A DNA stretch of 45,564 nt from a candidate division WOR-3 bacterium. Its GTDB lineage: Bacteria > SDB-A. The position numbers and the translations under genes were made by a program. The stretch is taken from positions 1 to 45,564 of the forward strand of contig JAFGSQ010000008.1 in assembly GCA_016934535.1 (NCBI GenBank), in the 5' to 3' direction. The notes under the pieces were generated by a model. It worked only from the letters and a program-made list of their open reading frames with translations, had not been told where the DNA came from and did not search any database. Below, piece after piece: positions 1-9,422 of this stretch; within the stretch, counting starts at the first letter, position 1; the number at the start of each line of letters is the position of its first letter.

Positions 1-3
1 AAA

Positions 4-76
4 AGCGGGAGACGGGATTCGAACCCGCGACAATCGGCTTGGAAGGCCGAAGCTCTACCAACTGAGCTACTCCCGC
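4..76 (-). tRNA. tRNA-Gly (anticodon TCC)
   Basis: The minus strand folds as a complete cloverleaf: acceptor GCGGGAG pairs with CTCCCGC, the D arm is GCTC/GAGC, and the T arm GCGGG/CCCGT flanks TTCGAAT. The anticodon loop CTTCCAA carries TCC, so it reads glycine codons. CCA is not encoded. It is the last of four tandem tRNAs read leftward (Glu-Thr-Tyr-Gly). Thr-Tyr-Gly matches the order upstream of tufB in E. coli, so tuf or translation genes may lie just left of the window; that is inference. Confidence 0.97.
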
Positions 77-82
77 AGAAAA

Positions 83-164
83 TGGCGAGGGTAGGATTCG
101 AACCTACGAAGCCACTGGCAACAGATTTACAGTCTGCTCCCTTTGACCACTCGGGAACCTCGCC
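83..164 (-). tRNA. tRNA-Tyr (anticodon GTA)
   Basis: This is a class II tRNA of about 82 nt with a long variable arm. Acceptor GGCGAGG pairs with CCTCGCC, the T loop is TTCGAAT, and the anticodon loop CTGTAAA gives GTA for tyrosine. CCA is not encoded. It lies 6 nt upstream of tRNA-Gly in the same leftward cluster. Confidence 0.97.
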
Positions 165-181
165 TACATCTGCTTCGCGAT

Positions 182-254
182 AGCTGGCGAAGGGATTTGA
201 ACCCCCGACCTGCTGATTACAAATCAGCTGCTCTACCGGCTGAGCTACGCCAGC
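182..254 (-). tRNA. tRNA-Thr (anticodon TGT)
   Basis: The cloverleaf has acceptor GCTGGCG/CGCCAGC, D arm GCTC/GAGC, T loop TTCAAAT and anticodon loop TTTGTAA, so the anticodon is TGT (threonine). CCA is not encoded. It lies between tRNA-Glu and tRNA-Tyr in the same orientation and is probably cotranscribed with them. Confidence 0.97.
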
Positions 255-312
255 GAAAATTAAGACGTTTAAGTTAACAATAATAGATAAAAAAGTCAAG
301 TTTTTTTGCATA

Positions 313-384
313 TGGCGGTACGGGGAATCGAACCCCGGTTTGATGGCTGAGAACCACCCGTCCTGACCCCTAGACGATACCGCC
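313..384 (-). tRNA. tRNA-Glu (anticodon CTC)
   Basis: Acceptor GGCGGTA pairs with TACCGCC, the T arm CGGGG/CCCCG flanks TTCGATT, and the anticodon stem GGTGG/CCATC (one G-U pair) encloses TTCTCAG. The anticodon is CTC, for glutamate. CCA is not encoded. It is the first gene of the leftward tRNA cluster; the promoter should lie between 385 and the divergent sppA gene. Confidence 0.95.
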
Positions 385-477
385 TCGAAGTTCGATAATA
401 TAAATGTAAACGAATCCTCTTGTCAACGGAAAAATCACTTAAAAACGTTTTCTTCTCATTTCCCGAAAAGAAAACTG

Positions 478-506
478 TTGACACCATATAAAAAAACATA
501 TTCTAT
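478..506 (+). promoter_or_regulatory. Predicted sppA promoter, ending 6 nt before the ATG
   Basis: TTGACA at 478-483 is followed by a 17-nt spacer and TTCTAT at 501-506. Only six bases separate this -10 element from the ATG at 513, and no Shine-Dalgarno sequence is present, so the transcript would be essentially leaderless. The -10 match is weak; TATATT at 504-509 is an alternative with a 20-nt spacer. Confidence 0.4.
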
Positions 507-512
507 ATTCAA

Positions 513-2243
513 ATGTCTTATTCTTCGGATAATAGCAGACGTCTGAAAATTTTTCTGGCGGTTTTTATCATAACCGCCATTTTTTTCACAACTCTCCTGT
601 CTAAACTTATTTACGATTTCTTTAAAAACATGGCATATCAAAGAGACACAAACGCCTCCTGCCTTTGTATAAGGCTTTCGGGAAATTACAGGGAAATACC
701 CGGCTTTTATCCGGCAGATCTTTTTTCAGGATATAATGACATCACCGTTGAAGATCTCATTCAAGCCATAAAGAAAGCACGCGGAGACGAGAACATACAT
801 TCTATTTTTCTCGAGATCCACGGAATTGAAAACGGATGGTCAAGTGTCTCCGACATTCGTAAAGAGCTCGAACATTTCAGACGCAACGGGAAAAAAGTTT
901 ACGTCTACATAAACGGAGCTACTGACAAAGAATACTTCCTCGCTTCCGTTGCTGATTCCATATACCTTTCTCCGACCGGTTCTCTCTTCATCGACGGCCT
1001 CTCTTCGACCGTATTGTTTTACGCAGGTCTTTCAGAAAAACTCGGCGTCCACTGGGAAGTTTTCAGCAAAGGAGACTACAAATCGGCGCCGAACGTTTTG
1101 ACGGATACTTCTCTTTCAACATCTTCCAGGGAAGATTTGACGAAGATACTTACTTCAATACATGAATTGTACGTACTGGAAGTTGAAAAATACAGAGACG
1201 ACCTCTTTATGCCTTACGACGTAATTCTCGACAGCGGACCATATCTTTCGGCCGCCAAAGCCTTGTCTCTTCATCTCGTCGACAGGCTGGAATCTTACGA
1301 AAACATATCCGCCCATTTCGGCATAGCCGACAGTTCGATAAACCCGAGAAAATACATCTCTCAAGACATAAATGCTTTTTCCAGAGAGAAATCCGTGTGC
1401 ATAATTTTCATTGAAGGGGAGATATCGTACGGAGACAATTCGCTGTTTGGCTCCGATGAATCCCAAGACGCCCGAGTCATAGCCGAATTCATAATGAAAG
1501 CCGCCGACAATGACGGATTCAAAGCGCTGGTGATAAGAGTAAACAGTCCCGGTGGAGACCTCGACGCCTCATTTGCCATTGGAAAAGCCGTCGAATACGC
1601 CGCAAGCAGAAAGCCGGTCGTCGCCTCGATGGGCGACATGGCGGCATCGGGCGGTTACTTCGTATCCATGTATTCGGACGTCATAGTTGCTTCCGAATTC
1701 ACCGTGACAGGATCGATAGGCGTTTTCATGCTGAAACCCGATGTTTCCGGTCTCCTGCTGAAAACCGGCCTGAGCGTGGACACGGTTAAAACGAATGTTT
1801 CCTCAGACTTCATGTCTATATACAGACCTTTGAGTCCGAGAGAAACCGAAATTCTTGAAAGTTATGCGAGCGAGGCGTATTCTCTTTTCACGTCTGAAGT
1901 CTCTCTGAACAGGGAACTCGATTCTGCTTTTGTCGAATCAGTCGCAGGCGGAAGAGTGTGGACAGGAAGAGAGGCGTACAAACTTGCTCTCATAGATACT
2001 CTTGGGGGACTTGATCTTGCAGTTGCAATAGCCAAAGAAATGGCCGAAATTTCAGTTGAAACAAGCATTGGCGTAGAAATATATCCGGAACCTTCATTCA
2101 GCATCAAGAACCTCAGGAAAAGGGCGTGGATGGCTATTGCCGGAAGAGTTTTTCCGGAAGCCTCGGGTATTCTTTTTCTCGGAGAAAAAAATTTCTCATT
2201 CAAGCCTTCTCTTATATTTCCGTACAAACTTGAAATTCACTGA
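513..2243 (+). CDS. sppA: Signal peptide peptidase SppA, long (67K) type
   Basis: A membrane-anchored serine protease that digests leftover signal peptides. The 576-residue length and two tandem crotonase-like S49 domains match the long SppA form. One N-terminal membrane helix lies at about residues 11-35. The catalytic dyad is visible: Lys190 in GDYKSAPN in the N-terminal half, and Ser379 in MGDMAASGGY in the C-terminal half. The GSIGVF segment after the serine is also typical. The start at 513 has no Shine-Dalgarno sequence but sits right behind a TTGACA-type promoter. The next gene starts 2 nt after its stop, so it leads a three-gene operon with an unknown exported protein and glgB. The link to glycogen metabolism is positional only. 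Confidence 0.95.
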   Translation: MSYSSDNSRRLKIFLAVFIITAIFFTTLLSKLIYDFFKNMAYQRDTNASCLCIRLSGNYREIPGFYPADLFSGYNDITVEDLIQAIKKARGDENIHSIFLEIHGIENGWSSVSDIRKELEHFRRNGKKVYVYINGATDKEYFLASVADSIYLSPTGSLFIDGLSSTVLFYAGLSEKLGVHWEVFSKGDYKSAPNVLTDTSLSTSSREDLTKILTSIHELYVLEVEKYRDDLFMPYDVILDSGPYLSAAKALSLHLVDRLESYENISAHFGIADSSINPRKYISQDINAFSREKSVCIIFIEGEISYGDNSLFGSDESQDARVIAEFIMKAADNDGFKALVIRVNSPGGDLDASFAIGKAVEYAASRKPVVASMGDMAASGGYFVSMYSDVIVASEFTVTGSIGVFMLKPDVSGLLLKTGLSVDTVKTNVSSDFMSIYRPLSPRETEILESYASEAYSLFTSEVSLNRELDSAFVESVAGGRVWTGREAYKLALIDTLGGLDLAVAIAKEMAEISVETSIGVEIYPEPSFSIKNLRKRAWMAIAGRVFPEASGILFLGEKNFSFKPSLIFPYKLEIH

Positions 2244-2245
2244 AA

Positions 2246-3562
2246 ATGTTTTCTCTTCTTTTAATAATTTCATTTCAAGCCGGAGAAATAGCTGAAAAAC
2301 TGAAATTATCTGCTTCCGATCTGGCGGTCACTGCCGGAATGGCAATTTCTCTGGCCGAATTTACCGGTCCTGACGGCAGAACTGCAGATTCGATTCTTTG
2401 CGACGCTTTTCAAACCTTGGGCGACAACTGTGTCGTTTTCCTTGAATACTCAGACAGATCGACCTCAAAGTTCAGAATAGTAGTCCTCGACCGTTCGGGG
2501 ACGCCGGTTTCACATAGTTGTCTTTTCCCCTCCACTACCGGCAGGTTCACGATTGAAACAGCCGGTGTCGTAAACGTGTTCACCGACAAAAAGGGAGTCT
2601 ATCTTAAAATGACACAGCAGAGCGAAACTGTTTCGAGAACTTACGACCTAATATTTTTACTTGAAGAAACAATTGCTCCTCTTTTTTACAATCTCTTGTC
2701 TAAAGAACAGTACCGCGACGGAGGGCGCGACATGAAAAGTCTTCTTTATCTATCCGGGGGTTGTCTTTGCCTTGCTCAATCACCGGAATACTGGGTGAAA
2801 ATAGATGAAACGGAAGCGTTTTACGGCATAGAGAGATCTGTTTGGTCAATACCCGGGACCATTTATTTCGAGCCGGACTTTTACGGATATTCTCCCAAAT
2901 CCTACATTGTCCGGCATGATTCTTTCGCGCTTCACGGCAAAGACCTGATTTTTCTGTTTGACCTGCCTTCTGACGAGAGATTTTTCCCTACGACATCATG
3001 GATCGGCATTTCCGATCAGGACATCTCCCGTTTTTTAAATATATGGTCTGCTTTTCTCGGATACAATTTCGCTGTCTCTTCTTCTTCTTACACCGGTTTT
3101 GATCCCTCATTCAAAATTGTCGGCGGATCGACGGAAGATTATCTCGAACTGATAATATATCTGCAGGACAGTGAGATATCCCACGGAAAAGATCTTTTTT
3201 CCATGTACTTTTCCAATCCTTCATTACCGGATTATAACTGCGAGATATCCCTCTTTCCTCATGATCAATCGAACACGGAACAGCTAATTTTAAAATTATC
3301 AAATTTTCAGGAAAGTTCTCATGTAAAAGCGAGGTCCGTTTCACAATCCGAAAACACGATCATATTTCTAGTCGAAATCCCTGTTTCAGATCTAAAAGAC
3401 GCCCTCAATCTTGAAGGTAAATTGAACATTGTCTCGGCATTTCTAAAATACAGAGACGTGGACGGAGAAACGGTCTCCTTTGTTTCTCTCCCATCAAATG
3501 CCGATCCTTCCCGGCGAGAAACCTGGGCGGACATAATATTCGGAGAACTCACTTTAAAATAG
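2246..3562 (+). CDS. Unknown exported protein (438 aa)
   Basis: I do not recognise this family. The first 13 residues (MFSLLLIISFQAG) form a short hydrophobic stretch that could be an export signal; the rest is rich in Ser, aromatic and acidic residues with no membrane helix or recognisable motif. Blocks such as FKIVGGS, followed by paired FSMYFSN and CEISLFPH segments, look beta-rich. It starts 2 nt after the sppA stop and ends 10 nt before glgB, so it is almost certainly cotranscribed with both. A periplasmic or outer-membrane-associated beta protein is a guess. Codon use and strand agree with a real gene. Confidence 0.75.
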   Translation: MFSLLLIISFQAGEIAEKLKLSASDLAVTAGMAISLAEFTGPDGRTADSILCDAFQTLGDNCVVFLEYSDRSTSKFRIVVLDRSGTPVSHSCLFPSTTGRFTIETAGVVNVFTDKKGVYLKMTQQSETVSRTYDLIFLLEETIAPLFYNLLSKEQYRDGGRDMKSLLYLSGGCLCLAQSPEYWVKIDETEAFYGIERSVWSIPGTIYFEPDFYGYSPKSYIVRHDSFALHGKDLIFLFDLPSDERFFPTTSWIGISDQDISRFLNIWSAFLGYNFAVSSSSYTGFDPSFKIVGGSTEDYLELIIYLQDSEISHGKDLFSMYFSNPSLPDYNCEISLFPHDQSNTEQLILKLSNFQESSHVKARSVSQSENTIIFLVEIPVSDLKDALNLEGKLNIVSAFLKYRDVDGETVSFVSLPSNADPSRRETWADIIFGELTLK

Positions 3563-3572
3563 AGGAGACCAG

Positions 3573-5780
3573 ATGGCCGGCAGTACCACCCTAACTGAAT
3601 CGGAAATTAAAACCGTAATAGACTCTGACCTCTACGATCCCTTTTCAATACTGGGAATGCACAGGAAAGTAACAGAATCTTCAAACGTCCTCGCTGTCCG
3701 TGTTTTCACCCCCGACGCCAAATATGTAGAAATAATAGGAAACAGAGAAACCAGGAAAGCCGAGATGATACATTCGGCGGGTCTTTTCGAAGCGTTGTTT
3801 CCCGACGGAGAACATTTTTTCCCCTACAGAATAAAATGTTCCTGGAACGGCGACGAAAGCGTCATAATGGACGACCCCTACAGACTTCCTCCTGTCCTTT
3901 CCGATTATGACATTTATCTTTTTAACGAAGGCTCAAACACAATGGCTTACGAAAAACTCGGGGCTCACGTCATGGTTTTCGAATCTTTAAAGGGAACTGT
4001 TTTTTCAGTCTGGGCTCCAAACGCGAAAAGAGTCAGCGTCGTGGGAGATTTCAACCACTGGGACGGCAGGCGACACCCCATGCGGTCCCGCGGCAACAGC
4101 GGAATTTGGGAGCTTTTTATTCCCGGTATCGAAGAAGGGGTTTTGTATAAATATGAAATAAAAACAAAACAGAATCTAATATCCATTCGAACCGATCCGT
4201 ACGGTTTCTTTTTTGAGAAAAGGCCGCGAACTGCCTCGGCAGTATTCGACCTTACAAAGTACAAATGGAATGACTCGGAATGGATGCGCCGGAGAGTACT
4301 GCCTCTTGAAAAACCTGTTGCAATCTACGAAATGCACTTGTCGAGCTGGATGAAAAAATCCAAAGACGAAATTAATGGAAATCTGACGTACAGGGATATT
4401 CCTGATCTTCTGATCCCTTATCTTCTGGAAATGGGATTCAATTACGTCGAATTCCTGCCAATAGCAGAACACCCGCTCGACGATTCCTGGGGATATCAGG
4501 TGACGGGCTACTACGCACCTACAAGCAGATACGGCAACCCAGATGACTTCAGATATCTGGTCGACAGACTTCACGAAGCCGGAATAGGAGTCATTCTTGA
4601 CTGGGTTCCCGGGCACTTTCCGAGAGACACTCACGCCCTCGCCATGTTTGACGGCACTGCCCTTTACGAGCATCAGGATCCCAAACAGGGTCAAAATCCC
4701 GACTGGGGAACCCTTGTCTTCAACTACGAAAGGCGCGAGGTCAGATCTTTTCTCGTATCCAACGCAATTTTCTGGTTCGATAAATTTCACATTGACGGCC
4801 TTAGAGTGGACGCAGTCGCTTCCATGCTTTATCTTGACTACTCGAAAAAAGAAGGCGAGTGGATACCGAATAAATACGGAGGAAAAGAGAATCTCGAAGC
4901 CATCGATTTTCTAAAGACCCTGAATCTGAAGATTTACGAATTGTTCCCTTCCGCTCTGATGATAGCCGAAGAATCTACAAGCTGGCCGATGGTCTCAAAA
5001 CCTGTCTATCTGGGAGGTCTGGGTTTCGCGTTCAAGTGGAACATGGGATGGATGAACGATTTTTTCAGATACATGGGAAAAGATCCGATTTTCAGAAAAT
5101 TTCACAGAAACGACATAACTTTTTCGCTTCTTTACGCTTTCACGGAAAACTTTATTCTTCCGGTCTCTCACGATGAAGTCGTTCACGGAAAACGCTCACT
5201 GATTTCGAAAATGCCGGGAGATTACTGGCAGAAATTTGCAAACACACGCCTTTCACTCGGATACATGTTCGCTCATCCGGGCAAAAAACTGCTTTTCATG
5301 GGCTCTGAGATCGGCCAGTGGGAAGAATGGCAGTTCAACAAAAGTCTCGACTGGCATCTTTTGAACTACGAACCCCACGCAAAGCTCAAAAAATTCGTCG
5401 CCGATCTGATCGGCGTATATAATAATACCAAAGCTCTCTGGGAAGAAGACTTCAGCTTTCAGGGATTTTCATGGATCGACTTTTACGATTCCGACAGTTC
5501 TGTCATAGCTTTCGTCAGATGGAGTAAGAACAAAAATAACCACGTTGTTGTCGTCTGTAATTTTACACCGGTAGTCAGGCATAGTTACAGAATAGGCGTG
5601 CCTTCAGGAACTTACTACAGCGAGTTGATTAACAGTGATTCCGAATTTTACTACGGAAGCAATGTCGGCAATTACGGCAGGATTAAATCTGACGACAAGC
5701 CATGGCACTCTTACCCATATTCTGTTGAAATTACCCTTCCTCCTCTTTCCGTCCTATATCTTGCGCCTGATAACGGCTGA
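3573..5780 (+). CDS. glgB: 1,4-alpha-glucan branching enzyme GlgB
   Basis: Cuts alpha-1,4-glucan chains and rejoins them as alpha-1,6 branches during glycogen synthesis; cytoplasmic, family GH13. The 735-residue length is that of a full bacterial GlgB. There are two N-terminal beta-sandwich (CBM48-type) segments: about residues 20-105, and 128-225 containing VWAPNAKRVSVVGDFN. The (beta/alpha)8 barrel follows. The catalytic residues are Asp413 (GLRVDAV), Glu466 (IAEESTSW) and Asp534 (VSHDEVVHGK). The region DWVPGHFPRD is also typical. A GAGGAG ribosome site precedes the ATG. No other glycogen gene is in the window, so the rest of the pathway must lie elsewhere. It converges on the sensor kinase at 5824, with no clear terminator in the 43-nt gap. 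Confidence 0.98.
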   Translation: MAGSTTLTESEIKTVIDSDLYDPFSILGMHRKVTESSNVLAVRVFTPDAKYVEIIGNRETRKAEMIHSAGLFEALFPDGEHFFPYRIKCSWNGDESVIMDDPYRLPPVLSDYDIYLFNEGSNTMAYEKLGAHVMVFESLKGTVFSVWAPNAKRVSVVGDFNHWDGRRHPMRSRGNSGIWELFIPGIEEGVLYKYEIKTKQNLISIRTDPYGFFFEKRPRTASAVFDLTKYKWNDSEWMRRRVLPLEKPVAIYEMHLSSWMKKSKDEINGNLTYRDIPDLLIPYLLEMGFNYVEFLPIAEHPLDDSWGYQVTGYYAPTSRYGNPDDFRYLVDRLHEAGIGVILDWVPGHFPRDTHALAMFDGTALYEHQDPKQGQNPDWGTLVFNYERREVRSFLVSNAIFWFDKFHIDGLRVDAVASMLYLDYSKKEGEWIPNKYGGKENLEAIDFLKTLNLKIYELFPSALMIAEESTSWPMVSKPVYLGGLGFAFKWNMGWMNDFFRYMGKDPIFRKFHRNDITFSLLYAFTENFILPVSHDEVVHGKRSLISKMPGDYWQKFANTRLSLGYMFAHPGKKLLFMGSEIGQWEEWQFNKSLDWHLLNYEPHAKLKKFVADLIGVYNNTKALWEEDFSFQGFSWIDFYDSDSSVIAFVRWSKNKNNHVVVVCNFTPVVRHSYRIGVPSGTYYSELINSDSEFYYGSNVGNYGRIKSDDKPWHSYPYSVEITLPPLSVLYLAPDNG

Positions 5781-5823
5781 AGAAAATAATAAAAAAAAGA
5801 ACATAATTTTCCGTCTTAATGTT

Positions 5824-8178
5824 TCAGCCGCCCAAAATGTCAAGCAAATCCTTTGTCGAATAAGGTTTTTGAAGAAACCTGACATTCTTGTCAAGAACTC
5901 CTTTCTGTACTATTGTGTTTTCAGTATACCCTGAAAAGAAAACTACCTTCAGTTGTTTTTTCTTTTTTAACAGGTTTTGAGCCAGTTCCTTTCCGCTCAT
6001 GTTAGGCATGACTACGTCCGTGAGTAATATGCTGATTTCTTCCGAATTCGTATTAAACGTCTCAATTGCTTCTTTGCCGTTGTCGGCTGTAAACACTCTG
6101 TATCCGAAACTGGCTAGCGTCTCTTTTGTGACATTTCTTACTCCCGGATCGTCTTCAACAAGAAGAACCGTCTCATTTATTCTCACTTCGGGCATAGGGT
6201 GGTTTTTATCGGATTCTGTTTCGCCTTCATCTTCAACTTTCGGAAAATAGCATTTAAATGTCGAGCCCTTTCCCAACTCGCTGTAAACATAAACGTAACT
6301 GTGATTCTGCTTAATAATTCCGTAAACCGTAGATAATCCCAATCCCGTTCCCTTGTCTTTTTCTTTCGTCGTAAAAAAAGGTTCGAATATCAGGCTTTTA
6401 ACTGTTTCGTCCATACCTGTTCCGTTGTCGCTTATTGACACGAGGACATATTTACCCGGTTCCACCCATGCTTTGCTTTTTGAGGATGAGAAATCAAACT
6501 CCGCGTTTGACGTCTCAATCGTCAAAATTCCTCCGTCGGGCATCGCGTCGCGGGCGTTTACGACAATGTTTATTATCACCTGTTCTATCTGGCCGGGATC
6601 CATTCTTATTTTCCACAGGTTTTCTTGAAGAAACAGTTTTGTCTCTATGTCTTCGCCGAGAATTCGGCGGAACATATCGTGTTGTCTTGTTATAAGTCCG
6701 TTGAGATCAATCGTCCTGGGTTTGATTATTTGTTTTCTGCTGAAAGCGAGCAGTTGACCGGTGAGCCGTTGCCCTCTTTCTCCCCCCGCCATCATTTGTT
6801 CCAAAGCACTTTTTGTACTTTCCGCCGGATTCTCCCTCAATAATAGATCGCAGTAACCGATAATGATTGTCAGAATATTGTTGAAATCGTGCGCTATCCC
6901 TCCGGCAAGTCTTCCTATGGCTTCCATTTTCTGAGACTGAGAAAGCTGATCAAAAAGCTTTTTACGTTCCGTTATGTCCGAAACAAATCCTTCGAGATAA
7001 AAAGGATTCCCTTCATCATCATAAACAAGACGCGTACTTATAGAAACCCATATTTTCTGCGCGTTTTTTCTGAATAACTGGATCTCTCTGTCAACTACTT
7101 TTCCGTTTTGTAAAATGTCAGAAATATATTTTTTCCTGTCTTCCGACGCAACGTAGAGTTGTTTTTCAATGTTTTTGCAGTTTTCAATTAAATCTTTCCT
7201 GGAATCGTAACCTAGAATGTTTATAAGAGCCGGATTGGCATCAATAAAACGGCCTTCAACTGTCGACTGGAATATCCCCTCAATCGCATTTTCATAGATG
7301 TCCCTGTATCTTTTTTCGCTTTCGATCAAAGCGATTTCGGCTCGATTTTTTTCGGCGATTTCCTGTTCAAGAGTGTGTATAAGATCCTGGAATCGCGTTG
7401 TCATGTCGTTAAAAGCTTTCGCCAAAATGTCAAATTCGTTTCCCCTCGACATTTTGACTCTAAACGAAAAATCTCCTCCCTCTATTGCTTTTGAAGCATC
7501 TACAAGCTTGGATATCGGCGACACTATGCTTCTCGAAGTAACAAAGTCCCCCATGATTCCGACAAAAAGAGCCATCAAAGCGGTAATAACCCAGAAAATC
7601 CTCATCGTCTTCATCGTCTGCACGGCATTGTTCATCGAGGCTTCGATTTCACTGTGAAGATTTGAATGAAGACGATTCATTTTAAAATCGAATCTTCTTT
7701 GCAAAGACGCCAAATCGTTGTGCCTCAAGTATTGAGCGCTGGCCCATTTTCCCTGTTCTATGTCTTTTGAAACCCTGTCTATGGCATCGTCAAGTTTAAC
7801 TGACAGCTCAGTAATTTCATCAATTGTTGTCAGGTAATTTTTTGCAGACTCATTTTTGCTGAACAAAAACGAATTTCTCATTAATTGTATTTCCGACAGC
7901 AAATTCTCCATCGCCAGTTTCAGTCTTCCTTCAATTAAGACGCTTTGACGCGTCAGCAGGACGTTATCCACTTCCGTTGATATTTCCAGCCACTTTTGAT
8001 CAACTCTGATTAATGTTTCATGCCGAGCGGAATTTTGGATGACATTGTCGACAACTCTCTCGACCGAGATCGTATAGGCAAATCCCAAGACGCATGAAAG
8101 AACGACGAAAATCACTATTATGGAAAAACCAGCAACGGTCCTCTGTCTTATTGACATTTTAGGCTTTGTTAACTTCAT
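5824..8178 (-). CDS. Hybrid sensor histidine kinase (HAMP-PAS-HisKA-HATPase-receiver)
   Basis: Senses a periplasmic signal and autophosphorylates. The 784 residues run: membrane helix (about 14-35), periplasmic helical domain resembling a four-helix bundle, second helix (about 193-213), HAMP (about 215-268), PAS (about 290-410), HisKA with phospho-accepting His430 in IAHDFNNIL, HATPase with DNGTGMD and GTGLGLSTVYG boxes, and a C-terminal receiver with Asp721 in LLTDVVMPNMSG. There is no DNA-binding output or HPt domain, so phosphate must pass to another protein or the receiver acts as a sink. It starts 20 nt after a ribose-binding-type lipoprotein gene (8199-9140), which probably delivers the ligand signal. 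Confidence 0.95.
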   Translation of the reverse strand: MKLTKPKMSIRQRTVAGFSIIVIFVVLSCVLGFAYTISVERVVDNVIQNSARHETLIRVDQKWLEISTEVDNVLLTRQSVLIEGRLKLAMENLLSEIQLMRNSFLFSKNESAKNYLTTIDEITELSVKLDDAIDRVSKDIEQGKWASAQYLRHNDLASLQRRFDFKMNRLHSNLHSEIEASMNNAVQTMKTMRIFWVITALMALFVGIMGDFVTSRSIVSPISKLVDASKAIEGGDFSFRVKMSRGNEFDILAKAFNDMTTRFQDLIHTLEQEIAEKNRAEIALIESEKRYRDIYENAIEGIFQSTVEGRFIDANPALINILGYDSRKDLIENCKNIEKQLYVASEDRKKYISDILQNGKVVDREIQLFRKNAQKIWVSISTRLVYDDEGNPFYLEGFVSDITERKKLFDQLSQSQKMEAIGRLAGGIAHDFNNILTIIIGYCDLLLRENPAESTKSALEQMMAGGERGQRLTGQLLAFSRKQIIKPRTIDLNGLITRQHDMFRRILGEDIETKLFLQENLWKIRMDPGQIEQVIINIVVNARDAMPDGGILTIETSNAEFDFSSSKSKAWVEPGKYVLVSISDNGTGMDETVKSLIFEPFFTTKEKDKGTGLGLSTVYGIIKQNHSYVYVYSELGKGSTFKCYFPKVEDEGETESDKNHPMPEVRINETVLLVEDDPGVRNVTKETLASFGYRVFTADNGKEAIETFNTNSEEISILLTDVVMPNMSGKELAQNLLKKKKQLKVVFFSGYTENTIVQKGVLDKNVRFLQKPYSTKDLLDILGG

Positions 8179-8198
8179 TTTATTCTGACTGTCGCCGT

Positions 8199-9140
8199 TT
8201 ATCTTGTTATGAGCGCCAGCTCGATGAATATCGTGTCAGGAATATCTTTGCCGGAAAGAAATTCCATGATAGTCTCGATTCCTATGCGCCCCATTTCCTC
8301 GGGTCTTTGCGCTATTGTAGCTGACATTTCATTTTTTTCGAGCGAAACGATCGCTTCTTCAATTCCGTCAAATCCTATAAAAACAATTCCGTTCAACCTT
8401 CCGGCTTTTTTAGCCGCTTCGATCGCACCGAGTATCATGTCGTCGTTGTGGGCAAATACACCGTTTATTTCCGGGAATTCGTTCAATATATCCGAGAACA
8501 CTTTTTCTCCGTCAGCCTTGTTGAAGCAGGCAGTTGCAGAAACGACAATTTCGATCTGGGGATAGTTTGAAACGGCACGATTGAAACCCAGTCCGCGTTC
8601 TGTTGCCGCCGAAGAGCCCGGAGTGCCGATCAACTCAACTACTTTTCCTTTTCGGTTGAGCGTTTCAGCAAGATAAACACCCGCCATCATCCCGCCTTCT
8701 ATATTGTTCGACGCGATATGACAAACGACGGAGTCGCAGGAGATGCTTCTGTCAATCGTGAATACGGGAACTCCCGAAGACGAAGCTGATCTGATCGCAG
8801 GGCATAACATATCGCTGACCGGATTCAGCAGTATTGCGGCCGCTCCTCTTTCGACGAGTTCGCCGATCTGTCTGAACTGGAGGTCTTCATCATCGTTCGC
8901 ATATAAAACGACCAGTTCGACGCCGTGTTCTTCAGCGGACTCATTAGCGCCCTTAACAAGAGATACAAAAAAAGGAGTCTCTTCCGACATGCTTATAAGC
9001 AAACCGACAATAACTGTATCGTTGTCTCCGTTTTTAGTGTCATCCTCTTTACCAGAACAGTTCGGTACGGTTACTGCCAATATAATTAACGATGAAATTT
9101 TAAACAACACGCAAAAAAAATGACTTAACAATTTCGGCAT
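8199..9140 (-). CDS. Periplasmic sugar-binding-like lipoprotein (RbsB family)
   Basis: A 313-residue type-1 periplasmic binding protein (Peripla_BP_4, ribose/autoinducer-2 class). The N-terminal hydrophobic stretch ends in VTVPNC, a weak lipobox with Cys28 as possible lipid anchor. The fold's landmarks follow: VGLLISMSEETPFF near the start, AAAILLNPVSD, VPVFTIDR, VELIGTPGSSAATERGLGF, VFAHNDDMILGA and GFDGIEEA. The start has an AAAGGAGG ribosome site. No ABC permease or ATPase adjoins it; the only partner is the downstream hybrid kinase. A sensory receptor role, as in LuxP/LuxQ-type pairs, is therefore more likely than transport. The ligand is unknown. A possible -10 TATAAT lies at 9191-9196 on this strand. 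Confidence 0.88.
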   Translation of the reverse strand: MPKLLSHFFCVLFKISSLIILAVTVPNCSGKEDDTKNGDNDTVIVGLLISMSEETPFFVSLVKGANESAEEHGVELVVLYANDDEDLQFRQIGELVERGAAAILLNPVSDMLCPAIRSASSSGVPVFTIDRSISCDSVVCHIASNNIEGGMMAGVYLAETLNRKGKVVELIGTPGSSAATERGLGFNRAVSNYPQIEIVVSATACFNKADGEKVFSDILNEFPEINGVFAHNDDMILGAIEAAKKAGRLNGIVFIGFDGIEEAIVSLEKNEMSATIAQRPEEMGRIGIETIMEFLSGKDIPDTIFIELALITR

Positions 9141-9376
9141 TAGAAACCTCCTTTATAAGCGGTAAGTTTCCGATCCGGCTATCCGGTTAAATTATAGAAT
9201 AAATCGGGAATATAAAACACAAAAAATATTACTGCTGAAAATAATCCAAAATATCCAAATCAGTACAATAAAGATTTCCAGGCCTTTTCTTCATACGGCT
9301 TAAAAAATTCGTTTTTTATATTAAGCGTCTCAGGTTTTTACCTGTATCTGACAGGGCAAATCAAAACAAACAGCGG

Positions 9377-9396
9377 TTGTATTTATTACAATACAA
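9377..9396. repeat. Inverted repeat TTGTATT-N6-AATACAA
   Basis: A perfect 7-bp inverted repeat with a 6-nt centre lies 27 nt beyond the stop of the thioesterase gene, in the otherwise featureless 282-nt gap 9141-9422. It is too AT-rich and lacks a T-run for a good terminator; it could be an operator or chance. Confidence 0.35.
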
Positions 9397-9422
9397 TCAC
9401 GTCCTGTATTTTCAGAAAACAA

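Noticed and set aside
4176-4790. Minus-strand ORF of 204 codons inside glgB
   Set aside because: It is antisense to the barrel-forming part of glgB, which has all family motifs; composition and motifs do not suggest a protein.
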